A stretch of DNA of 64,000 nucleotides, from contig JAILWY010000028.1 of assembly GCA_022113835.1 (NCBI GenBank), positions 6,175,001-6,239,000 of the forward strand, given 5' to 3'. Under the pieces are notes generated by a model. That model made no database searches. It was not told the DNA's origin and saw only the letters and a list, made by a program, of their open reading frames with translations. The stretch is from Atopsyche davidsoni. Its lineage: Eukaryota > Arthropoda > Insecta > Trichoptera > Hydrobiosidae. Both the position numbers and the translations under genes were made by a program. Below are positions 54,620-62,985 of the stretch, piece by piece; position 1 is the stretch's first letter, and each line of letters opens with the position of its first letter.

Positions 54620-55015
54620 AAACGAAGGATCGCCTTCGAGTGTATTTCCCGTCGCACCGAAAGCCCTGAATATCGATGTCCGCCCATAAATCAACATTCA
54701 ATTTATTGCAGACGAGACCTGTAATGGCGGGGGGATGAAATTCCACACTGAAAAATGTCATTAAAGCGATGATAAATACTGAAATAAAACAATCGGAAAG
54801 AGCGCCCCGACAAAACAATAAGCGCGGGGCAAAAAGGGCGAGAGTGACGGCGACAACTTCCGATCGGCCGGCAAAGCAGGGATCGGCAAAAACGATGAGA
54901 GATGGCGGCCATTATGGCGGAAGAGCAGTTTATGAACTCCAATATGGCGGCCCGCTGGTCTTGCATAAAATAAAAAAAGCGGACTTTATCGAAATGCCCC
55001 CCAGGCGCTGAATTT
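54620..55015. promoter_or_regulatory. GC-rich island with clustered YY1/Pho-type words
   Basis: A CpG-rich island in AT-rich DNA. At 54897-54950 are GATGAGAGATGGCGGCC, ATTATGGCGG and AATATGGCGGCC. That is three ATGGCGG words (reverse CCGCCAT, the YY1/Pho core) in about 50 bp, with a GAGAG next to the first. Frames of 80-112 residues on both strands have no motif. A regulatory element is an inference from motif density only. Confidence 0.35.
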
Positions 55016-55029
55016 ACTGTGCATTTATT

Positions 55030-55310
55030 TGTGACCATCAATCAAATGCGTATTTGTTATCTATATTAATTAGGTTGGCCTAAACTGGCTAACTAAAATA
55101 TTTGTTGGCCTGGCCACATTGGTTCATATGTAAAGTATGATTGTTTAAAAATTCTCGAATAATGGATGTGGTTCGTTAGTGCAATGGTCAGTGCACCGGC
55201 CATGTAAGCCTTGGGGATGTGGGTTCAAATCTCACATAAATCACGATGATATTTTTCTGAGAATTTCTTTAAATCGTTTTCTATGTGTGAACTAATGTGC
55301 CTAATGTAAA
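55030..55310 (+). mobile_element. tRNA-Thr-derived SINE, copy 3
   Basis: Starts near ATCAATCAAATGCGTATT and includes TTGGCCTGGCCACATTGG. The tRNA-like region 55168-55244 has GTTCGTTAGTGCAATGG, CACCGGCCATGTAAGCC and GGGTTCAAATCTCAC. It ends TTTTTCTGAGAATTTC..CTAATGTGCCTAATG. It has one extra insertion before the tRNA part relative to copy 2. Confidence 0.82.
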
Positions 55311-55429
55311 AAAGCATTGTTTCTTTGAAGACATACAATTAAATCATGAAATTCGTAGGTTTTGGCAGCCGTTTTTTAAGACGATCCTGCGAGGTGAAAA
55401 GTAAAATTTGAAAGGCAGATCAATGAATT

Positions 55430-56255
55430 ACATTACAGCCACAAATGATCTACAAGACACACAATTTTAAAACAGAGATCATTAGACGCAACAGACTTAT
55501 CAATTGTGGATCATATTGCATACTTATAGTCCCAAATACCTCGTGAAGTTTATGATCCATGAAAAGACTAAACTACTCTCTGTACTCTTTTCTGCTTCAC
55601 ATATACAAAGCTTATATTTTTGATGAAAATTCGTAAATAAATATACCTATGGTACTGTTGAGTTTACGTGTATCAATGGTCCGTTCTATGGCAGGTCATA
55701 ATGCATATTTATAGTCCTAAATAGCTCATGACGTACATAACCTACAAAACGTCTCTTCTCTGTTCTGCTTCACATATATAATACCTATATATTTAATGAA
55801 AATTCGTAAATATATATACCAATGATATTCTCGAGTCTACGTGTATCAATAGTACGTTCTATAACAGGTATACTTATAGGCATACTTATAGTCCCAAATA
55901 GTTCATGAAGTTTATAATCCACAATAGGCCTCTGTGCTCTCTTCTGCTTCACATATACAAAACTTACATTTTTAATGAAAATTCGTAAATAAATATACCA
56001 ATGATATTCTTGAGAATACGTGCATCAATGGTCCGTTCTATAACAAGTATACTATAGACATACCTATAGGCATACTAACTACAGGCAGGTATACTTATAG
56101 ACATACTTATAGTCCCAAATAGTTCATGAAGTTCATAATCCACAAAAGGTTTCTGTACTCTTACAAAACTTATATATTTAATGAAAATTCGTAAATAAAT
56201 ATACCAATTATATTCTTGAGAATACGTGCATTAATGTCCGTTCTATAACAAGTAT
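55430..56255 (+). repeat. Degenerate tandem array, ~174-206 bp units, four copies
   Basis: GAAAATTCGTAAATAAATAT anchors occur near 55624, 55798, 55977 and 56183. Units also contain ATAGTCCCAAATAG, TTCTGCTTCACATATA and CGTGTATCAATGGTCCGTTC. Short ATAGGCATACCTATAG words start to appear inside the third unit and expand in the next feature. Confidence 0.85.
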
Positions 56256-56361
56256 TGTGAGGTCTCGAATCAAACACGTCTATTCGATACCGCGTTTATT
56301 ATAAGACTGCCGAAGTATAAGAATGCAACATAGGTTCTGGTAACATAATGCTACCTACATT
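56256..56361. mobile_element. 106-bp insertion with 8-bp flanking repeat
   Basis: TGTGAGGTCTCGAATC starts and CTACCTACATT ends a segment absent from the other units of the surrounding array. It is flanked by ACAAGTAT at 56248-56255 and 56362-56369. The TG start, TTTATTATAAGACTG middle and CTACCTACA near the end recall a partial LTR, but an 8-bp duplication is not typical of LTR elements. Class uncertain. Confidence 0.45.
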
Positions 56362-56369
56362 ACAAGTAT

Positions 56370-56510
56370 ACTTATATTTATAGGCATACTAACTATAGGC
56401 AGGTATACTTATAGGCATACCTATAGGCATACTTACTATAGGCAGGTATACTTATAGGCATACCTATAGGCATACTTACTATAGGCAGGTATACGTATAG
56501 TCCCAAATAG
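56370..56510 (+). repeat. 43-bp minisatellite
   Basis: ATAGGCAGGTATACTTATAG starts units at 56395, 56438 and 56481, with inner ATACCTATAGGCATAC words. It appears to be an expansion of a short word already present at 56045-56110. Confidence 0.88.
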
Positions 56511-56559
56511 CTAATGACATACATACACAATCCAATGAAAACTCTGCCGAGTCTATTAG

Positions 56560-57080
56560 TATTGTGTTAACTCGTTAGCGATTGAGTCGGGCATATTGAA
56601 AATTACCCCACCGGAAGAGGAAGACGACAAACCCGTCGGCGCGGCTCAAACACCATTCAAACCCGATGCGATCGCGTCCTTCCGGCCGGTCGGGGCTCAA
56701 AATGGCGATGTACGGTCCGCCATTGTCTGGCGGCCATTGTTTCGCGGCCGGTTTTTCGCAATTTTCCGCTGCCAGGTGATATTTCACGCGCGCGAACAAT
56801 GCCGGCGGATTTATATTCGACAAACTCGTCTGACGCCGCGCATTATGTAAAGGTCCGCGCCCTCCCATTTCCCATTGAATCGTCCGCTGGGGATGGTGTT
56901 TTTTTTTTCACAGCCTGATATTTATAGAGGCCGGGTCGCCAAAACGCGCTGCGACGCGACCGACAGCCAAACTATTGAAAAAAATAACCCGGTCGTTATC
57001 ACCTCGCTGTCGTTTATGAGGGACGCTCGTTTTTCATTGCAAGCAAAGCAACCTGCACGCGATGCGACATAATGGAAAAT
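56560..57080. promoter_or_regulatory. GC-rich island with YY1/Pho-type words
   Basis: A CpG-rich island. AAAATGGCGATG (56699), GTCCGCCATTG (56716) and GGCGGCCATTG (56729) give three Pho/YY1-type cores within 45 bp. Overlapping frames on both strands (84 and 97 residues) are unrecognised. The regulatory role is inferred. Confidence 0.3.
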
Positions 57081-57204
57081 AGACAAAAGCGTCCTCGTTT
57101 ACTCAGGCAGATCAAAAATGCGAGAACGCTATTGGCCGTTTTGTTATTGGTCGAGTCGCAGCTCGTGCAGGCTGCTAGTTTACTTGTCGCACAAAATATC
57201 ATTT

Positions 57205-57545
57205 TCGTGTCGTTTTATTTATTTAATTAACACTTAATTTTTATACATTGAAATTTAATTTTTTTATAAAATATATAAAAAATATATATATTATATTTAT
57301 CTATTTTTTATTATTTTATTAACGCCTTTTTTCAAGGTAAAATAAAGCCTTGAAAATGTTGAAAAAATTGATAAAATGACGACTTTTTAAAACCAGTGCG
57401 TCAAAGATTTTTTAACTAATCCTATGCAGATAAAATTTCATATTAATTTTTTTTATCTATAGTGAGGGAATGTATCTAACTTTTTGCATTTAATTTTTTT
57501 TAATCAGTGTAGTAGATATCACGCAAAATATTTTCTAAAATTATC
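57205..57545 (-). repeat. Family X interspersed repeat, copy F (divergent)
   Basis: Reverse copy: CGTGTCGTTTTATTTATTT at the start, GGTAAAATAAAGCCTTGAAA in the middle, and CTAACTTTTTGCATTTAAT at the end. It resembles copy B (with GGCGTTAAT) more than A/D/E/G, so two subfamilies exist. Confidence 0.78.
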
Positions 57546-58129
57546 ATGAATTATTATGAACCCATCAAAGTTCTCAACCTCCTAAACAAAATACTTTTTC
57601 ACAGTTCGATTGTCAGTTGTGTTGCACCGTGTGTAAGCTGCTTTCGAGCACGATGGCTAAAACACAGCCTTTTTTTTCACCTGAAAACTAAAAATACATC
57701 AGTGGCGTTCGCTCCACACAAGCAATTACTCATTTTTTTAAAATAAACATTAATAAATCAGCGTTTTTTCTCATACACTGTGAATTGATTACTCACAAAT
57801 ATATTGTGTGCACAATAAACCTGTGTGGGTAATAAATGTGGAATTTTTAAATAATATTAAAATACCCTAACAAGAAAAAAAGATTTATTTTTTAGTCGGT
57901 TTTGCAGTTGCACTGTTATGTTCTGATTAAAAATAAACTCCCTGAGCCAAACAAGAAGGTGACAATTATTATAATAACTGTATTGTACACCGATTTAATA
58001 TTCAATACTGCATTTTTAACAACAAATATGAAATAGAAGTGGAGGCGCTTAAAAATAAAAAAAATGATCGTAGCCTTCAAACCATTTGTGTATTGGATTA
58101 ATTTATGAGATGTTATTCGAGGTGAAATT
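57546..58129. other. No gene recognised
   Basis: AT-rich. The 66-residue frame at 57546-57746 has no motif. Confidence 0.35.
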
Positions 58130-58385
58130 ATTTTAACTGAATTCTCGGCCTGTAGATGCCGTCGAAAGGTGACGATACCGTTCGTACCGAGGGTAAACAA
58201 ATACGTTACACCGTCATTAGCCGAATCCGGGTAGAGACGAGCATCCCCCGCTGGGCTCGCAGGTATTGGCACAGGTAGGCATATTATCCTGGCATCCCTT
58301 GTGAGGCATTCGGGGAATACGTCGAGTACGCCAGCGAACCCCAAACTGCAGTCCGCGGGCAGAACTGCACCCCTGACAACTTTTA
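58130..58385 (-). other. Weak exon candidate in a GC-balanced island
   Basis: On the minus strand a pyrimidine tract and CTATTGGTAAAAGTTGTCAG look like a splice acceptor. It opens onto a frame with LPADCSLGFAGVLDVF, ARLYPDSANDGVTYLF and TLGTNGIVTFRRHLQ. The NGIVTF phrase is reminiscent of extracellular beta-sandwich domains, but the match is short. A donor site is not clear. The long 217-residue frame containing it starts in poly-T DNA and is not credible as a whole. Confidence 0.15.
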
Positions 58386-58735
58386 CCAATAGAAAATCGC
58401 AAAAAAAAAAAAAATTTAACCGTTTTATGCAGGTATGCAACCGATGTGTTTTTTTTTTTTTTTTTTTTAATTTATGTTGACTCAATATTAATATTATAGT
58501 ATTTACGAAATTGAGATACACTGATAAAATAATTTTTATACTTTTTGAATATTTCAATGAAAAATACATGTTTATATATTAGTCTTCGTCTGTGTATAAA
58601 TCTATAAATAATTGATCTTCTGCTAAAAAATAAATCAAAGCCAACTTGTACAATAAAAGTTGGTTGGTAGAAAGTGTTTTAACAAAAATATACTAATAAT
58701 TATTAATATCTTGTTGAGAGACAAGGCATTTGATT
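58386..58735. other. AT-rich, no feature
   Basis: Long A and T runs (58398, 58446); nothing recognised. Confidence 0.4.
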
Positions 58736-59107
58736 GGTGAAGATCATTTTTTATTAATGATAAGGGTAACTTTTTAAACTTTCTTCACTTTGAGTTTATT
58801 ATAGATTTAGCATGACTAGTTTCGACCAACAGACTTGGTCATCATCAGATGCGGAACAAAACTAACAAAATATACAAATAATATATGCTTAAATACAACA
58901 GGATATTGATGAAGGTTACACAATTAGTTAAGTTTATGAACTAAAATTTTGTGTTTACCGTTTAAATAAAAAATAAAAAATAATAATAAAGACTAGTAAT
59001 CAAAAATAATAATAATAGTTAATAAATCATAGTGGAAACATGCTATAAACATGAATAAACTCAAAGTGAAGAAAGTATAAAAAGTTATCCTTATCATTAA
59101 TAAAAAA
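58736..59107. mobile_element. Foldback element with 68-bp inverted ends and a ribozyme-like motif
   Basis: The left arm 58747-58814 (TTTTTTATTAATGATAAGGG.., CTTCACTTTGAGTTTATT.., GCATG) and right arm 59039-59107 are reverse complements with only a few changes. The interior is AT-rich and noncoding. A hammerhead-like motif lies on the minus strand just inside the left arm. Related ends occur at 1790-1870, 32285-32415, 48280-48334 and 51430-51485. The combination of inverted ends with a hammerhead recalls non-autonomous Penelope-type retroelements, but no Penelope protein is present here. Confidence 0.82.
58810..58852 (-). ncRNA. Hammerhead-ribozyme-like motif, copy 3 (cleanest)
   Basis: On the minus strand: GCAT (helix I), CTGATGA, extra T, GACC, loop AAGTCTGTT, GGTC (helix II), GAAA, CTA (helix III A-U, C-G with loop TA), GTC, then ATGC closing helix I. 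All core residues of the hammerhead are present, apart from one inserted T. The very short helix III is known from newt satellite and retroelement hammerheads. Cleavage would be expected after GTC. Confidence 0.55.
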
Positions 59108-59399
59108 ATATTATCATTTAGTAAAAATAGCAATACTAGTACATTAACAAAATAAATTTAAATGTTACCAAAAACAACAAGTAAAAATTTTTCTTTGTAT
59201 TTTATATAAGTAATGTATTATTCGATACAGGTGATATTTTTTTTTATTGAAATACGTATTCTTGCTTAAAACCATAGTAATAATAATAAATAATCATTTT
59301 TATCAAAACCTCAAAGCATAAAAGCGTGTTTCGTACAAAACGATGATTCTATATTTTTATAATGTAATTTTATGAATTTTTTTTTATTTTTAATTTTTA
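59108..59399. other. No feature recognised
   Basis: AT-rich with a poly-T tract at 59380. Confidence 0.4.
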
Positions 59400-59800
59400 T
59401 GGGGTCTGAAGGTTGGGGGGCAGTGGGTACAGACCCCCCTCGGGGGGGTGGGGGGGAGGGGGTCGTTTCCGGTCGGGGTTGCAGGGACATTCCTTCCCGG
59501 AGAATTCGGCCAATTTTTGTTGCGGATTTCGGGAGGAATTAAAGAGGCTCGGCGTATTTGCGGAATCCTGTCGCGCGGCTTATCCGGAACTGGGAATTTA
59601 TTCCCGAGCGCTGCATTTTGCCGCAAAAAACGAGGAGCGAGTTGATTTATCTGCCGAAGGGATGCTCCAAAGGAGAAATAGTTTGCCCGAAAGGAACTTT
59701 GATGAGATATTCCCGAGCAGTAAACACCGAAAACGTTGCAAATATCGCAGCACGTTTGAAAAAGTGTATACCATAAAAGCCGGTTTTACATAGGTCAGTT
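59400..59800 (+). other. GC-rich segment with a 126-residue frame, unrecognised
   Basis: G-rich start (CGGGGGGGTGGGGGGGAGGG at 59440) then balanced sequence. A forward frame 59413-59793 has a glycine-rich start from the G tract, then RNSLPERNFDEIFPSSKHR. Overlapping frames exist on both strands. I recognise no domain. It could be an exon or noncoding. Confidence 0.2.
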
Positions 59801-59934
59801 TTTTTCCAGCACGATTTGAACAATTCAACATTGTTTTGTATCAAAAATGCACCTGTTGTACGATAATAAGCAGTCAATAAATTTAAACAGCAAAGTTGCT
59901 AGAAAATCACGACATCTTCGTTTTAACAGGTGTT

Positions 59935-60510
59935 TATGGGCCTAAGTCCCATATTCGAGTTTTTTTAATCATTTTCTGGTCCGTTTTGCGAAAAATCGAC
60001 TGCACAAATCAAAGAAATTTAAATGCAAAAAGTTAGATACATCTCTTCTTCCGAACAGAATATGTTTTTATTTCTTGTAAATTTACTTTTAATATGATAA
60101 ATATGTGTTTTTCCGATTGAAGTGTAGGAATTTGGAGATTCGTCATGTCCCTGTTCTAAGAGTCGTAAACATTTATAAGTATTTTTTTTAATTGGAATAA
60201 AAAAGAATAAATACAAACCTTGTGCGATTTATTATTTTAAAAATTAAAAAAAAAAAAATCTTTAACATACTTTGGTTTTGAAAAGTCGTCATTTTATGCA
60301 ATTTTTCAACATCTTCAAGATTTTATTTTACCCTGAAAATGAACGTTAATTAAATAATAAAAAATAGATACATATAATTTATAGTTTTTTAATACTCTAT
60401 TAAAAAAATCAACATTCGGCATAGAAAAATAAAGTGACAATTAAATTAATCAAATGACACGATTTCGCCAGGTAAACGGTCCTTTTTTTGTGGCAGACGG
60501 GGGATGGACA
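59935..60510 (+). repeat. Family X interspersed repeat, copy G
   Basis: Full copy from ATGGGCCTAAGTCCCATATT to GATTTCGCCAGGTAAACGG and TTTTTTTGTGGCAGACGG. Same 3' extension as copies C and D. The core is nearly identical to copies A and E. Confidence 0.88.
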
Positions 60511-60517
60511 CCAAGCA

Positions 60518-60540
60518 AGGTTAGGTTAGGTTAGGTTAGC
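60518..60540 (+). repeat. Short interstitial TTAGG run
   Basis: AGGTTAGGTTAGGTTAGG gives about four TTAGG units, directly after family X copy G. TTAGG is the common arthropod telomere unit. Shorter runs are at 2254, 9474 (reverse), 13868, 23472 and 35233 (reverse). Confidence 0.85.
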
Positions 60541-60560
60541 ATGACCCTTAAGCAAAAACA

Positions 60561-60830
60561 TCGTGAAATCTTCTAGTCATTGAATTGAGTCGAATGTGGC
60601 GTGATACAAATTAAACCAAGCAGTTGCGAATATATAATTTTCAAGACCACGAAAAATTGCCTCAACTGTTGTACGATAGTAAACAGTCAATAAATATATG
60701 TAGCTTAAAGATCGTAAAAAAAATGTTTTTTTAAGGGCTATATAAAGGCAAAAGCGCTTTCAAACATGAACGCCGTAAAATCTATTAGTCATTGAATCGA
60801 GTCGAATGTGGCGTGATACAAATATAAAAG
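60561..60830 (+). repeat. Direct duplication, ~207 bp apart
   Basis: TCATTGAATTGAGTCGAATG and TGGCGTGATACAAAT at about 60577 recur at about 60788. GTTGTACGATA and CAGTCAATAAAT near 60669 also match 59852-59882, so a larger decayed repeat spans this area. Confidence 0.65.
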
Positions 60831-61136
60831 TTTTCAGCTGCCTGAAACGCTTTGGCGCGCGCAACTTTATGTAAAAAGAAATAAACGAGTTTAGGTGAGT
60901 TTTTCCTGAAAAAAAACAAAAAAAAAAGAATTTCTCTTTCAGGACGCGTGGCTGAAAAAAAGGCTCGCACTGAATTTTAAAATGTACCTGTTGGTTTTGC
61001 GAAACTTCCGTGGCTTTGCGAGAATTTCGACATCACGTAAACTGAAAACAAAGCACCGGAGGCTTCGTTTTCTTCTTCTTTTTATTTCAGCGAAGGCATT
61101 TCGCTTAAAGCCTCCATTTCGAAAACGACTCCAAAC
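60831..61136. other. No gene recognised
   Basis: A 64-residue basic frame at 60982-61176 (RLKPPFRKRLQTTPRLG) has no family match. Confidence 0.3.
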
Positions 61137-61885
61137 AACACCACGATTGGGGAACTACGACTTAATACTAATTTAATTTAAAGTAATAAATATTTATAAG
61201 CAAATATAAACAGCCACATGGCTAGGAGATTACAATCATTATTGCATTAATATATATATATACAATATTTCATGTTTTTTTATCTTCTTCCTCTACAAGT
61301 TCCACCTTTGACCATTTTGCTGAACATGTCCTATCTAACAATCCTGGACCACTCTCATTAGTTTTGTTTTACTCTTTACTACCGAAATTTGATTGTTTCT
61401 TCTTCTTTGATCCACTCCTACAACTGAGAGAATATTTGAATATTACTTTCATAAAAATTACTTGTATTCAATGTCGCATTATATAAACTCCAATTCTACT
61501 AAACACAGTCGTTTTATTACAACACCACGATTGGGAATCTACGACTAAATACTAATTTAATTAAAAGTAATAAATATTTATAAGCAAGTATAAACAGCCA
61601 CATGGCTAGGAGATTACAATCATTATTGCATATAATATATATAATATTTCATGTTTTTTTATCTTCTTCCTCTACAAGTCCCACTATTAACCATTTCACT
61701 GACAACGTCTTATATCAATCCTGGACCACTCTCATTAATTCTGTTTTACTCTTTATTACCGAAATTTGATTATTTCTTCTTCTTTGATCCACTCCTACAA
61801 CCGAGAGAATATTTAAGTATTACTTTCATAAAAATTACTTGTATTTAATGTCGCATTGCAAAAACTCCAAATCTACTAAAACCGA
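61137..61885 (+). repeat. 384-bp tandem duplication
   Basis: AACACCACGATTGGG occurs at 61137 and 61521. The copies stay parallel through ACAGCCACATGGCTAGGAG, CCTGGACCACTCTCATTA, TTTGATCCACTCCTACAAC and TTGTATTCAATGTCGCATT. Differences are few, so the duplication is fairly recent. A 65-residue leucine-rich frame in copy 2 is broken in copy 1. Confidence 0.9.
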
Positions 61886-62477
61886 CCGTTCGAATGGTAT
61901 TTCAGAAACCCGCGTCGGAGATTCCCTACAAAATCAAAAACCTTCAGAGCCTCAATATCACATTGCGACGGATCCCCACATCCAGCAAGGGTTGCTCTAC
62001 TAAGGGATGAAGTTTTTCCACAATAGCAACAAGGGGAATACCTCGCGTCCAGGGCGATCCTGAATCCACGTCGCCCCCTGAATTTCAGCTCGCTATTTAC
62101 TCTGCCCCGGCACGTGTCTCAAAGAAAAACAATTAACGGGTTGCTGCGATATTGGCTCATCTGCTCCAACCCTTTTTCGGGTACTCAGGGAACATCCCTT
62201 ATATTCGATTCGTCGGTAGCGTTCGGTCGCGTGAGCACGAATCGGTCGCATTCAGGTCGAAATGATCAGTTTGGAGTGAATAAAAAAATGTGGGTGTATA
62301 ACGATCTTACAAATGTCTTTAGTTATGCAGCTGGGGTTTATGATTCCATGGTGCAGCGTTTTAGGGATCATATAAAGGGTCTAATTCACTTAGGGAATAT
62401 CAAAAGTAGCAATTGCAGCCTTTTTTTTCTACTATTTTACTGAGTATGGTAGGGCAGGGGGGGGTGGGGTAAAATAA
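61886..62477. other. GC-balanced stretch, no gene supported
   Basis: A forward 109-residue frame (62114-62443) ends in a poly-T-derived phenylalanine run and has no recognised domain. It could include an exon but nothing decides. Confidence 0.25.
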
Positions 62478-62790
62478 TATTACTAATATGATTAGGCACT
62501 GTGGGATTTGAACCCACATCCTCAGGCTTACATGGTCGGTGTACTGACCCTTGTACTAACGAATCACATCAATTAATCGAGATTTTTTGACAATCATACT
62601 CTACATATGAACCAATGTGCCCAGGCCAATCAATATTCAGTGATTTGCAAGCACTGGACTTTTTAAACAAAGTAACAAGTGAAGCGATTCTAATCCCATC
62701 AGGATATTATTTTCAAATAATAATAATATAATAAACCCGTAATGGGTAATAAATACGCACTTGATTGACGTTCAATCCAAAAAATAGACA
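62478..62790 (-). mobile_element. tRNA-Thr-derived SINE, copy 4
   Basis: Reverse copy. On the minus strand it has CAATCAAGTGCGTATTTATT, TTACCCATTACGGGTTTATT, AGTCCAGTGCTTGCAAATC and CTGGGCACATTGGTTCATA. Then come the tRNA-like region (62499-62567; GTTAGTACAAGGGTCAG..CACCGACCATGTAAGCC..GGGTTCAAATCCCAC) and a shortened tail GCCTAATCATATTAG. Layout equals copy 2, with the tail partly deleted. Confidence 0.85.
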
Positions 62791-62814
62791 TACGGTGAAA
62801 TAATACACCGCAGT

Positions 62815-62985
62815 TTTATATTCAAAGCTCTGGCGTTTAGATCTGATACTCCTTCTGCAGGAAATTGCAGAAAGAAAAGCAGGAGCCCCCTTCACTTTGA
62901 CAAGGTATTTCCAGAGCACATTATTCCAAGTACTATTACCGATCCTTTACACACGCTCAGGGCACATAATGGCGAGAAGAGCGGG
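62815..62985 (-). pseudogene. LINE tail block, reverse
   Basis: On the minus strand GAGCGTGTGTAAAGGATCGG, TAATAGTACTTGGAATAATG, TGTGCTCTGGAAATACC and TTTGAATATAAAACTGCGG follow the order of the 17985 and 44535 blocks. The final MVANL part is missing. Confidence 0.6.

Noticed and set aside
57916..58569. 217-residue reverse frame
   Set aside because: It begins in A/T-run DNA, includes a poly-lysine/phenylalanine stretch from homopolymers, and shows no domain. Only the central part is kept as a weak exon candidate.
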